A stretch of DNA of 64,000 bases from NCBI GenBank assembly GCA_965263225.1, contig CBDHHG010000008.1, forward strand, positions 186,001 to 250,000, in the 5' to 3' direction. How positions within the stretch are numbered: the first letter of the stretch is position 1; every line of letters starts with the position of its first letter. The notes beneath the pieces are model-generated. The model was not told where the DNA came from. It saw only the letters and a program-made list of their open reading frames with translations, and did not search any database. The translations under genes and the position numbers were made by a program. This document shows, piece after piece, positions 33,541-40,787 of the stretch. The stretch is from DT-111 sp965263225 (GTDB lineage: Bacteria; Bacteroidota; Bacteroidia; Chitinophagales; Saprospiraceae).

Positions 33541-34347
33541 ATGTTGAAAAAAATACACTGTGTATTCAACACACATCCTTTCAAAAACGCCGGTACCGGC
33601 AGCAAACCCGTTTTAATCCTCGGAGACAATAATCGCGATAGACTGTATCATGTCTTTCAACCGGAAGGGTATATCGAAGGTGGAAGTTCTTACTTTTTTA
33701 CCATCGACGTCTCCAATCGAGGCTTGCCTACCTACTACCAAACGATGCGCCTTGGTATTCTTGGAGACGATCTCTTTGTCCCACAGTCGGTATTTGTTTT
33801 TGCTGAACTGGAGAAGCCAAATGACTGGCCATTCCAACCCATTGCGATGCAGTTTTACGACAAGCCATTATTGAGTACGGATGAATCGGAAGGCCGGATT
33901 TCAATACCGCTTAGTCGGTCTACTTTTGGAGGCTTTTACACAGAAATTGGTCGATGGGTAATTATCATTCGCAATGCAGAAGGACAATATGCCGGAACCA
34001 CTAGTCCTGTGTTATTGACTGTACAAGGCAAAAAGGAAGAGTTGCTCCGCCTGGAGATTCCATCCGGTAAATTAGCCAAGCCTGGCGCCACCTTCCATAC
34101 GGCAGTTTCAGCTCGGAATTTCGATACGTCTAATGAAGTGAGAAATATTTCCTTACACATTGGAGGAGACGATCAGTGGACCCCTGCTGCCGTTTATATT
34201 ATGGCGGTAGATCGTGTCGTCAATGAATATGAGCAGATCGTGCCGTTTGTGATTATCCCGGATTGGCAAGCAGAAGGCCTGGGCTCCTTAAGTGAAGACG
34301 TAAAAGAAGGTAGCGATTCAATAGTCTTATACAGAGCTTTCCTGTAA
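33541..34347 (+). CDS. Uncharacterised beta-rich protein
   Basis: A 268-residue protein that I do not recognise. It has no signal peptide or membrane segment. The sequence is dense in short beta strands and turns (KPVLILGDNNRDRLYHVFQ, EGGSSYFFTIDVSNRGLPTY, RWVIIIRNAEGQYAGTTSP, DQWTPAAVYIMAVDRVVNEY). Segments around SYFFTIDVSN and ATFHTAVSARNFDTSNEVRN look like two similar Ig-like or jelly-roll domains (SKPVLIL/SSYFFTI versus KPGATFHTAVS), which suggests an internal duplication. It is monocistronic, followed by a strong terminator. Confidence 0.65.
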   Translation: MLKKIHCVFNTHPFKNAGTGSKPVLILGDNNRDRLYHVFQPEGYIEGGSSYFFTIDVSNRGLPTYYQTMRLGILGDDLFVPQSVFVFAELEKPNDWPFQPIAMQFYDKPLLSTDESEGRISIPLSRSTFGGFYTEIGRWVIIIRNAEGQYAGTTSPVLLTVQGKKEELLRLEIPSGKLAKPGATFHTAVSARNFDTSNEVRNISLHIGGDDQWTPAAVYIMAVDRVVNEYEQIVPFVIIPDWQAEGLGSLSEDVKEGSDSIVLYRAFL

Positions 34348-34379
34348 ACCCCCAAATTCCTAACTACATATGACCTCTA

Positions 34380-34409
34380 GGGCCTGATTTTGTTCAGGTC
34401 TTTTTTTTT
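34380..34409 (+). terminator. Rho-independent terminator after the 33541-34347 gene
   Basis: AGGCCTGA / TCAGGTCT stem (one G-T pair) with a six-base loop, then nine consecutive T. It lies 32 bp after the stop codon. Confidence 0.8.
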
Positions 34410-34583
34410 GTAAATTTGGGATTCTACTATGTCATTTTGCTGAATGGAAATCAGCACTTTTACAGGTGAAAAAAGTCCTTCTCCACTAATTTATGGTCCT
34501 TTCTGGCTTCCTGAGCCAGAAGTTCAGGGAAACAGCTTGTGAGCGTCCAAGCGATTTTGAAAACCATCAAATTAAGGTGTTAC

Positions 34584-36029
34584 ATGGCAGATTCTCGTAG
34601 AGCCTCAGGTTTGCAGTTGCGTAGGATGAAGCGAATAGTGGAGAACCAGACGCGTGCCATCTATTTTCTGTCTAGTATCCTCCTGGCCTTATTGTTTACT
34701 TATCTACTTCGCGAACCAGACTTTACGACTCCACAAGTCTACGTGCTATTCTTGCTGTTCTTTGCGATATTTCTTTGGGTTAGTGAAGCGATTCCACCTT
34801 TTGCTGTAGGGATCATGATTGTAGGTTTCCTCGTCTTTTTCTTAGGAAATCCAGTAGTCAATGCTGACGAAAACATAGAAGTTATTGCTTTTGTGCACAC
34901 ATGGTCAGATAGTGTGATCTGGCTGTTATTAGGTGGGTTCTTCTTGGCAGAAGGAATGAAGAAAACAAGGCTAGATCAGGAACTCTTCAAAATATCTTCC
35001 GGTCGATTCAAAGGGAGTGGCCAATTATTTCTATTGGGCCAAATGATGGCTACGGCTATTGCCTCCATGTTTATCTCTAACACGGCCACTACCGCCATGA
35101 TGTTTGCTGCCATGATGCCCTTGCTCGAACAGGAAGAAGGCGATCGAAACCTCGCCAAGGCGCTGACCCTAGGCATACCAGGGGCTGCGGCCATTGGCGG
35201 TATGGGAACGATCATTGGTTCTCCCACCAATGCCATTGCTGCGGATTTGATTAACAACCTACCTAATCTGCAATACGAAATTGGGTTTTTGGAGTGGATC
35301 TATTTTGGACTTCCGGTAGCGATCATTTTAATTCTTCTATTTTGGGTAGTCTTACTGCGTAAATTTCCTCCCGTGAGTGGCCCAGTCAACACAGATGGAC
35401 TTTTCCAAGAGGAGGACAAGAAGGACAAGGAGGATTACTCCCCGAGAGAAGAGGACCTGCGAAGACGAATCGTACTGATCATTTTGGGCACAACTGTGCT
35501 GCTCTGGTTAACTGACAAATTGCACCCGATTCCCGTAGCTGCTGTTTCAGGAATTCCAATCATCGGGTTGACCATGTTAGGGATTATCACCAACGAGGAC
35601 GTCCGGAAACTCCCTTGGGATACCCTGATGCTGGTGGCGGGTGGCCTTTCTCTCGGCTTGGCCATTCAGGAGACGGGGCTGAGTTTGCAATTTGTCGATG
35701 CGATCAAAGACTTTAATGCCAACACCTTACTACTGATCATCATTTTTGCATTCTCCAGTGTTTTCTTCTCCAATATTATGAGCAATACCGCTACTGTAAC
35801 GATTATGGTTCCGGCTGCCATGTTGTTGCCAGGCGTGGACCCCGTGGTGCTGGCAATAGTTATCGGGCTTTGTGCATCCTGTGCGCTTTTCTTGCCTGTT
35901 TCTACCCCTCCCAATGCGATAGCTTACAGTACTGGCTTGATCCGTCAGGCTGATTTTCGTTTAGGCGGACTGCTGATTGGATTGGGTGGGCCAGTGCTCA
36001 TTGTACTTTGGGTTCTTCTACTTACTTAG
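34584..36029 (+). CDS. DASS/SLC13-family Na+/anion symporter
   Basis: A divalent-anion:Na+ symporter of about 481 residues and roughly 11-12 helices, importing dicarboxylates, sulfate or similar anions. Paired SNT-type motifs are present: FISNTATTAMMFAAMM and FSNIMSNTATVTIMVPAAML. The partner loops are GTIIGSPTNAIAADL and LPVSTPPNAIAYSTG. I choose ATG 34584; GTG 34539 upstream and ATG 34626 downstream are alternatives, the latter directly before the first helix (AIYFLSSILLALLFTYLL). A charged loop (about 280-305) separates the two halves. The substrate is undetermined, though sulfate export or uptake would fit a sulfatase-bearing genome. Confidence 0.9.
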   Translation: MADSRRASGLQLRRMKRIVENQTRAIYFLSSILLALLFTYLLREPDFTTPQVYVLFLLFFAIFLWVSEAIPPFAVGIMIVGFLVFFLGNPVVNADENIEVIAFVHTWSDSVIWLLLGGFFLAEGMKKTRLDQELFKISSGRFKGSGQLFLLGQMMATAIASMFISNTATTAMMFAAMMPLLEQEEGDRNLAKALTLGIPGAAAIGGMGTIIGSPTNAIAADLINNLPNLQYEIGFLEWIYFGLPVAIILILLFWVVLLRKFPPVSGPVNTDGLFQEEDKKDKEDYSPREEDLRRRIVLIILGTTVLLWLTDKLHPIPVAAVSGIPIIGLTMLGIITNEDVRKLPWDTLMLVAGGLSLGLAIQETGLSLQFVDAIKDFNANTLLLIIIFAFSSVFFSNIMSNTATVTIMVPAAMLLPGVDPVVLAIVIGLCASCALFLPVSTPPNAIAYSTGLIRQADFRLGGLLIGLGGPVLIVLWVLLLT

Positions 36030-36106
36030 GGCCGACCTTCTGTTAATGCTTCAATTTCAAGGCTTTCCAGCCCAAATGCTGCGGGATTTAAAATAAATTC
36101 ACTTTT

Positions 36107-36138
36107 TTTAAAGTAAAACCTGAGATCATTCGTCTTCC
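36107..36138 (+). promoter_or_regulatory. ECF-type promoter-like motif, copy A (upstream of sigma gene)
   Basis: TTTAAAGTAAA, nine variable bases, then CATTCGTCTTCC. If TTTAAAGT is the -35 and CGTC the -10, the spacer is 16 bases, right for ECF sigma factors. Copies B and C have identical blocks and spacing. Confidence 0.7.
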
Positions 36139-36219
36139 CGTATAAAAGACAACTTCTAAGAATCAAGAAGACAAATGATGTCTATACCACCTTCTCCAGC
36201 AATTTTTGTGGTCAGCATT

Positions 36220-36264
36220 TTAGCGAGAAGGCTTACGCCCAACGGAAGTAAGGCTTCTCGCTAA
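36220..36264 (+). other. Strong hairpin in the sigma-gene leader
   Basis: TTAGCGAGAAGGCTTAC and GTAAGGCTTCTCGCTAA form a 17 bp stem with one mismatch around an 11-base loop. With no T run after it, it may be a regulatory leader structure. It ends 44 bp before the ATG. Confidence 0.7.
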
Positions 36265-36308
36265 GAGGGTGACTTAAAGGCACAAAATTGTCAGAGAATC
36301 TTATACTA

Positions 36309-36860
36309 ATGGCAGAAGACGGTAGATCAAATATTAGTGGCGTTGTTAAAGAATACAGTAACCGACTGTTGCGGTTTATTCGTAGCAGGGTGCCCAATAC
36401 TGCCGATGCCGAAGATATTTTACAGGAAGTTTGGTACCAGTTTACCAATGTAGTGGATACACAACCGATTGAGCAAGTTAGCGGTTGGTTGTTTAGAGTA
36501 GCACGGAACCGAATTACGGACCGTTATCGGAAGCGGAGGGATGACCTTTTGGAGGATTACATGTATGAAGATGAGGAAGGAGACCTTTTCTTGCGCGAAG
36601 TGTTGATAGCGGATAATGATAGCCCTGAAACAGAGATGCTACAGCAGATGTTCTGGGAAGAGTTATTCGAGGCATTGGAAGAATTACCAGAGAATCAACG
36701 AGAAGTATTTGTCTGGAATGAACTGGAAGATCAAACCTTTCAGGAGATTTCGGATCGAACTGGGATCAATATTAAAACTTTGATTTCGAGGAAAAGATAC
36801 GCAGTGCAACATTTGAGAAATCGACTCCGTCCCTTATATGAGGAATTCATGGAAGAATAG
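36309..36860 (+). CDS. ECF-type RNA polymerase sigma factor
   Basis: A 183-residue extracytoplasmic-function sigma factor. Region 2 has NTADAEDILQEVWYQFTNVV and the -10-binding SGWLFRVARNRITDRYRKRR. Region 4 is LPENQREVFVWNELEDQTFQ with the helix-turn-helix ISDRTGINIKTLISRKRYAV. I place the start at ATG 36309; a TTG at 36288 lies out of context. No anti-sigma gene of classical FecR or ZAS type follows. Instead a small two-helix membrane protein (36977) comes next and is a candidate membrane-bound regulator. The motif copy at 36107-36138 suggests autoregulation. Confidence 0.95.
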   Translation: MAEDGRSNISGVVKEYSNRLLRFIRSRVPNTADAEDILQEVWYQFTNVVDTQPIEQVSGWLFRVARNRITDRYRKRRDDLLEDYMYEDEEGDLFLREVLIADNDSPETEMLQQMFWEELFEALEELPENQREVFVWNELEDQTFQEISDRTGINIKTLISRKRYAVQHLRNRLRPLYEEFMEE

Positions 36861-36976
36861 GGAGGAACTTCAGGTGTGAAATTTAGTTTTTAGTTTACTG
36901 ATAATTTTTGTGTTTTTGAGCAAAAATAGGAAGGAGCAGGATCGAGAGTTATCAGTATTTTTTAAAGTATAGGACC

Positions 36977-37339
36977 ATGTTTAGCAATAGAAGACCCCAT
37001 CGGAATGTGCCTAGACCAGTAAAAGGGCTTTTCATCTTGATGATGATCGGCGTCATGATTTTGGTACTAGGTCAAGTGATCATGTTTTTATGGAATACGA
37101 TCTTGGTGGAAGTCGCTGGCGTCAAGGCGATCAACTTCTGGCAGGCCATTGGTTTATTTGCTCTCAGCCGGATTTTATTCGGAAGTTTCCACTTCAACAA
37201 GGGACGCCATATGAAGCACAAGGCTCGAAAAGGGCCAAGATGGCGGGAAAAATGGATGAATATGTCAGAGGAAGAGCGAGCCGAATTTAAGCAACGCTGG
37301 AAGGATCGTTGTGGTCGGCCTCCAAGAACACAAATTTAA
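36977..37339 (+). CDS. Small two-helix membrane protein downstream of sigma factor
   Basis: A 120-residue protein with a basic start, two hydrophobic helices (LFILMMIGVMILVLGQVIMF and AINFWQAIGLFALSRILFG) and a charged C-terminal tail (KGPRWREKWMNMSEEERAEF, ending in RWKDRCGRPPRTQI). I do not recognise a named family, but short proteins of this layout regularly sit next to ECF sigma genes in Bacteroidota. It could be an anti-sigma or a stress-induced envelope protein. The tail resembles the heavily Trp/Arg/Glu-rich ends of such small proteins. It is 116 bp after the sigma gene and 24 bp before promoter copy B. Confidence 0.65.
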   Translation: MFSNRRPHRNVPRPVKGLFILMMIGVMILVLGQVIMFLWNTILVEVAGVKAINFWQAIGLFALSRILFGSFHFNKGRHMKHKARKGPRWREKWMNMSEEERAEFKQRWKDRCGRPPRTQI

Positions 37340-37363
37340 AGAAGAAGAAAAAAGTTGAAAAAA

Positions 37364-37395
37364 TTTAAAGTAAAGCACCAATTCATTCGTCTTCC
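37364..37395 (+). promoter_or_regulatory. ECF-type promoter-like motif, copy B
   Basis: TTTAAAGTAAA-N9-CATTCGTCTTCC, identical to copy A in both blocks and spacing. It starts 24 bp after the end of the small membrane-protein gene at 36977-37339. Confidence 0.7.
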
Positions 37396-37487
37396 TATGT
37401 GAAAGCCCATTGAACCAGCGTTTCTTAGGCAGTTCACCAAGCCCAAACCGACAGATTTTATCTGGATAAAGAAAAAAAACGAAAAAA

Positions 37488-37519
37488 TTTAAAGTAAAAA
37501 TTCTACTCATTCGTCTTCC
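37488..37519 (+). promoter_or_regulatory. ECF-type promoter-like motif, copy C
   Basis: TTTAAAGTAAA-N9-CATTCGTCTTCC, identical blocks again; the AAATTTAAAG flank is shared with copy B. It lies about 250 bp before ATG 37768. Confidence 0.7.
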
Positions 37520-37641
37520 TAAATGAAGACAATCTGGAAAAGGAAAAATCCCAACCAGTAGGACGAAGAAACTTCAAATAACCTGACCCTTTTGGCTAAG
37601 GCGAAAGGAGGCTTCGTACGCCCCATTGTTTAACAAAAAAC

Positions 37642-37748
37642 TTCTTCGACCAATCCCGTGGACAATCATAAAATGGGATGAATAAGCGCCCGCAGGTAGC
37701 GTTGCCTTTCATTTTTGAATGTCTTCAAACACGGGATTTATCGAAGAA
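37642..37748 (+). repeat. Covarying leader hairpin, copy 1
   Basis: Outer stem TTCTTCGA / TCGAAGAA, a 3x3 internal loop, inner stem ATCCCGTG / CACGGGAT, then an imperfectly paired long interior. The interior 5' side (GACAATCATAAAATGGGATG) and 3' side (GCGTTGCCTTTCATTTTTGA) recur in copy 2. It ends 20 bases before ATG 37768. Confidence 0.75.
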
Positions 37749-37767
37749 CTTAAAAAAAATCAAAGTA

Positions 37768-38073
37768 ATGAGACCATTTAGGTTTTTCTTCATGTTAGCA
37801 CTCGGTTTTATGTTGTTCTTTTTTGTGGCTCGATTCGTAGTAGCAGCCTTAGTGGTGGCCGCTGTAATGAGTACACTCTTCTTCATTGCTCGACGCATTA
37901 ACGGCTTCTTTCAACGAATGGATTGGGATGAGGGCTACCACGCTCACCATCCTTACCAGAGACAGTACCAGAGAACGCTCCAACAAGCTGTTTGGAAAGA
38001 TGATCTCCTGGTTGAATACCCAAACCGTAACTACGAGTACCTACCCAATTACCAATCGATTGAAGTAAGATAG
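37768..38073 (+). CDS. Small membrane protein, second gene of the sigma-associated cluster
   Basis: A 101-residue protein with two adjoining hydrophobic stretches at its N-terminus (FRFFFMLALGFMLFFFVA and FVVAALVVAAVMSTLFFIA) and a tyrosine-, histidine-rich hydrophilic tail (DWDEGYHAHHPYQRQYQRTL). No family recognised. ATG 37768 is chosen because the earlier ATG at 37678 would translate the repeated hairpin. It follows two promoter-like motifs and precedes hsp20, so it probably belongs to the same stress response. Confidence 0.7.
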   Translation: MRPFRFFFMLALGFMLFFFVARFVVAALVVAAVMSTLFFIARRINGFFQRMDWDEGYHAHHPYQRQYQRTLQQAVWKDDLLVEYPNRNYEYLPNYQSIEVR

Positions 38074-38099
38074 TAGGTCATTATTCATCCATTTTATCC

Positions 38100-38220
38100 T
38101 TCTTTCAGAGATCCCGTGGACAAGCATAAAATGAGATGAAAAAGCGATGCTGACAATTGTAGTCAGTGAAGCGTTGCATTTCGTTTTTGATTGTCTTTGA
38201 ACACGGGATTTATGAAAGAA
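38100..38220 (+). repeat. Covarying leader hairpin, copy 2
   Basis: Outer stem TTCTTTC / GAAAGAA, a 4x4 internal loop, inner stem ATCCCGTG / CACGGGAT, with a larger apical insert (TGACAATTGTAGTCA). Its outer stem differs from copy 1 on both sides while pairing is kept. It ends 31 bases before the hsp20 ATG. Confidence 0.75.
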
Positions 38221-38251
38221 TCTATTTACTAAAACAAAAAAATTCAATCTT

Positions 38252-38662
38252 ATGTGTTATAAAGCAGCCCATCATCCACATTGGAAAAAACATTATCATC
38301 ACGCCAAAAGACGCCATCATCGGCGTATGGCTCGCTGGGCTTATCCCCCTGCCAGCATTGAAGAATTGGACGACCGCTACGAGATTTTGATCTATGCCGC
38401 TGGTTACGAGAAAAGCGATTTTCAGGTGGGATTAGAAGATGATCATTTACTAATCAAAGTGAAGAAGGAAACCGCTGATGAGATCGTAGACGATCGTCGT
38501 GTCAGAGGGTATACGCCTGGCAGTTTCGAGAGACATTTTACCCTTAATCCCAAGATTGATCGAGAAGGGATCAGTGCGAAGTATGAGGAAGGGATCTTGA
38601 AGGTAATTCTGCCGAAGAAGGAAGGATCAGAAACCTTCCGACAAGATATTGAAATCGTTTAG
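38252..38662 (+). CDS. Hsp20/alpha-crystallin small heat-shock protein
   Basis: A 136-residue small heat-shock protein that holds unfolding proteins in the cytoplasm. The alpha-crystallin domain is clear: RYEILIYAAGYEKSDFQVGL, LLIKVKKETADEIV, GSFERHFTLNPKIDREGISA and the family-typical end KYEEGILKVILPKKEG. The N-terminal 40 residues are unusually rich in His/Arg/Lys (HHPHWKKHYHHAKRRHHRR), which may bind metals or nucleic acid and is not usual for Hsp20. It follows hairpin copy 2 and ends with a bidirectional terminator. Confidence 0.93.
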   Translation: MCYKAAHHPHWKKHYHHAKRRHHRRMARWAYPPASIEELDDRYEILIYAAGYEKSDFQVGLEDDHLLIKVKKETADEIVDDRRVRGYTPGSFERHFTLNPKIDREGISAKYEEGILKVILPKKEGSETFRQDIEIV

Positions 38663-38711
38663 TTGCATTTCAGTTGAAATGATGTTAGTCTAGTGAATTT
38701 AGTGTAAAGTA

Positions 38712-38745
38712 CAACGGTTTCCTCCGTACCAGGAGGAAACCGTTG
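38712..38745. terminator. Bidirectional terminator between hsp20 and susD2
   Basis: A perfect 14 bp stem (CAACGGTTTCCTCC / GGAGGAAACCGTTG) with a six-base loop, followed by CTTTGTT on the plus strand. It lies between convergent genes. Confidence 0.85.
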
Positions 38746-38804
38746 CTTTGTTATAGACTAGAAAATTGAAGGTTCAGATCCCTAGGTTTTTCCGTTTAAA
38801 TCCC

Positions 38805-40607
38805 TTACTCCCAGCCAAAATTCTGGCCAAGATTTGGGTTAACAGTTACATGTGTTTCAGGAATCGGACGGTAGTAATATTTGGGGGCAACAAAAGTCCC
38901 ACGTTCACGGACCGTCTGGATCGTACCGCCATTTCCTTCGGAAAGATATACGCCTGCATCGCTACCTTGTGGACCTGCTCGGTAGTAGATCAAGGGCACT
39001 CCATTTGCATTCAGCTCTTTGTCATCTCCACTTGGAATGGATTCACTCTGATCAATAAGAATAATATCTTCTACTCCATCTCCGGTCAGATCATATTTTC
39101 CTAATCCCTTGAAGAAGATACCCTGTGGCTCTTGCTCTAGCAATTCACCAGCAGCCCAGCGCATCAAGTCATCAAATCGGTATCCTTCCATGGCCATTTC
39201 TACTCTCCTTTCTCGTCGGATCTCAAGGATTTCAGAACTGCTCACTTTGGGATAACGAGCTGCTTGTACGGGGTCTGTAGCTGGGTTCATGGTCATATGC
39301 GGCATACCCGCGCGATCACGCAAGACATTGATCGTAGCATCTAGGACAGCTTGAGAAAGCTCCCCCAGTTCTGCCACAGCTTCCGCATGGATCAATAGCA
39401 CCTCCGCGTAGCGAAGCACCGGAACATCTGTATTGTTGATTGCTTCTTGCGCTGTTTCATTTACAAAACCCTTAATCTGGTGATAGCCGGAGAAGTTTTT
39501 GGCCAACTGCTGGATGTAGATCCCACCACCTTGAGAGTATGTCTCAGTACGAACAAGTTCCCAGCCTGGGAAGGCATAAGTTTGATTCAAGCGAGGGTCC
39601 CTATGCTCAAATTCTTCGATGAAGCTCTTGGTTTGATAGCCTTCTTGTGCAGAGTAATAAGAACCATCTGCCATCAAGTAAGACTGCAATAGGTCCTTAC
39701 TTGGGCTAGTTTCGAAGTTGCCGAAGATGATGGCTGAATTGCCACTGTTTTTGAGATTGGAGATGGCAATATTGGTCAAAATTACCTCTGGATTACCAGT
39801 CAGGTCTCCAGCTACAAAAAGATCATAGTAATCACTGCTTGGGTTACCGGTATTGTGAATACTATATCGGCCACTAGCTACAATCTGCTGAGTAAGATCG
39901 CGGGCGATAGTAAGATAGCTGTTGGCTGAGGCGGATGCATTTAATTCATCATGATATTTGCGGTAGGTCCCCTCATAGAGGGCGAAGCGAGCCATGTAAG
40001 TCATTACAACATAACGATCGATGGCTCCAGCGGGCTGGTTTTCGCGAACGTGATCTGCTGCAAATTGAAAGTCTGCCATGATATTGTCTACTACCATTTT
40101 ACGGCTATCTCGCCCTTTGAATAGAGCATCGTCATCATCTGTATTGATCACCTGATCGTACCAAGGTACATCAGAATATCGCTTGACTTTTTCAACATAA
40201 AATCTAGCCCTGAAGAAGCGTGCCAGTCCTTCGAAGTGATCTAGTGCCTCCTGAGAAATATCGGCCTTGCCAAAGTTTTCCAAGAAGAAGTTGATGGTGC
40301 GCAAGCGACTCCAAGTCCAGCCTCCTACGATTGTGGAAGAACTGGGTTGTGTCGTCATCATGGTCTTCAGTTCCGTCTCACCGGTATTGGCAGCGTTATC
40401 AGTAGTAGCATAGCCATCGGCAGTATAAATACCACCAGCAGGAAAGTCGTAAAGATTGTTAATGTAGATGGAAAGGTCTTCTTCTGAATTGAAGAAGTTC
40501 TCTTTACCAATGGATGTTTCTGGAAAGCGATCTAGGAAATCGTCATTACAGGCGGTCATTCCAAGGAATGCAGCAATCCAGATTATAGTGATGAATCTAG
40601 TATTCAT
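38805..40607 (-). CDS. SusD/RagB-family nutrient-binding lipoprotein (pair 2)
   Basis: A 600-residue surface lipoprotein partner of the SusC porin upstream. Lipobox MNTRFITIIWIAAFLGMTAC gives Cys20. The early CNDDFLDRFPETSIGKENFF, the TPR-type core (LRYAEVLLIHAEAVAELGEL), the RRERRVEMAMEGYRFDDLMR block and the C-terminus (YYRPIPETHVTVNPNLGQNF) are standard for SusD. It is 180 bp downstream of susC2, a longer gap than in pair 1. No degradative enzyme is encoded with it apart from the beta-helix protein beyond susC2, so the ligand is unknown. Confidence 0.93.
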   Translation of the reverse strand: MNTRFITIIWIAAFLGMTACNDDFLDRFPETSIGKENFFNSEEDLSIYINNLYDFPAGGIYTADGYATTDNAANTGETELKTMMTTQPSSSTIVGGWTWSRLRTINFFLENFGKADISQEALDHFEGLARFFRARFYVEKVKRYSDVPWYDQVINTDDDDALFKGRDSRKMVVDNIMADFQFAADHVRENQPAGAIDRYVVMTYMARFALYEGTYRKYHDELNASASANSYLTIARDLTQQIVASGRYSIHNTGNPSSDYYDLFVAGDLTGNPEVILTNIAISNLKNSGNSAIIFGNFETSPSKDLLQSYLMADGSYYSAQEGYQTKSFIEEFEHRDPRLNQTYAFPGWELVRTETYSQGGGIYIQQLAKNFSGYHQIKGFVNETAQEAINNTDVPVLRYAEVLLIHAEAVAELGELSQAVLDATINVLRDRAGMPHMTMNPATDPVQAARYPKVSSSEILEIRRERRVEMAMEGYRFDDLMRWAAGELLEQEPQGIFFKGLGKYDLTGDGVEDIILIDQSESIPSGDDKELNANGVPLIYYRAGPQGSDAGVYLSEGNGGTIQTVRERGTFVAPKYYYRPIPETHVTVNPNLGQNFGWE

Positions 40608-40787
40608 GTTTTTTGATTTGTTCAGAATATGTTTGATTAAGACTGATTAGTCGGGAGTGAGGGAGTTTTGTTTTGGACAAGGCAGATTTTGCAGTCGAAT
40701 GCGGGCAATTCGACGAAAAATCTAACGCAGTACAAAATAAAATTCTCCACTCAAAGGCAATTGAGGCTTGGTCAAACATATTCTCAA

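Larger units (their letters stand above)
36030..36308 (+). promoter_or_regulatory. Leader of the ECF sigma gene: promoter motif plus hairpin
   Basis: This gap holds one copy of the bipartite motif (36107-36138) and a strong hairpin (36220-36264), placing a probable promoter about 170 bp ahead of the sigma-factor ATG. Nothing coding was seen. Confidence 0.65.
37340..37767 (+). promoter_or_regulatory. Regulatory leader with two promoter-like motifs and a long hairpin
   Basis: This 428 bp gap contains motif copies B and C, 124 bp apart, then hairpin copy 1 (37642-37748) directly before ATG 37768. An upstream ATG at 37678 would read through the hairpin and is not believed. No gene was seen inside. 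Confidence 0.65.

Noticed and set aside
37678..37767. Upstream ATG at 37678 for the small membrane protein
   Set aside because: It would translate through the repeated hairpin; ATG 37768 is better placed.
37642..38220. Integron attC-like or MITE interpretation of the paired hairpins
   Set aside because: No R/Y core sites, target-site duplications or further copies were seen, and compensatory stem changes plus leader position favour an RNA role.
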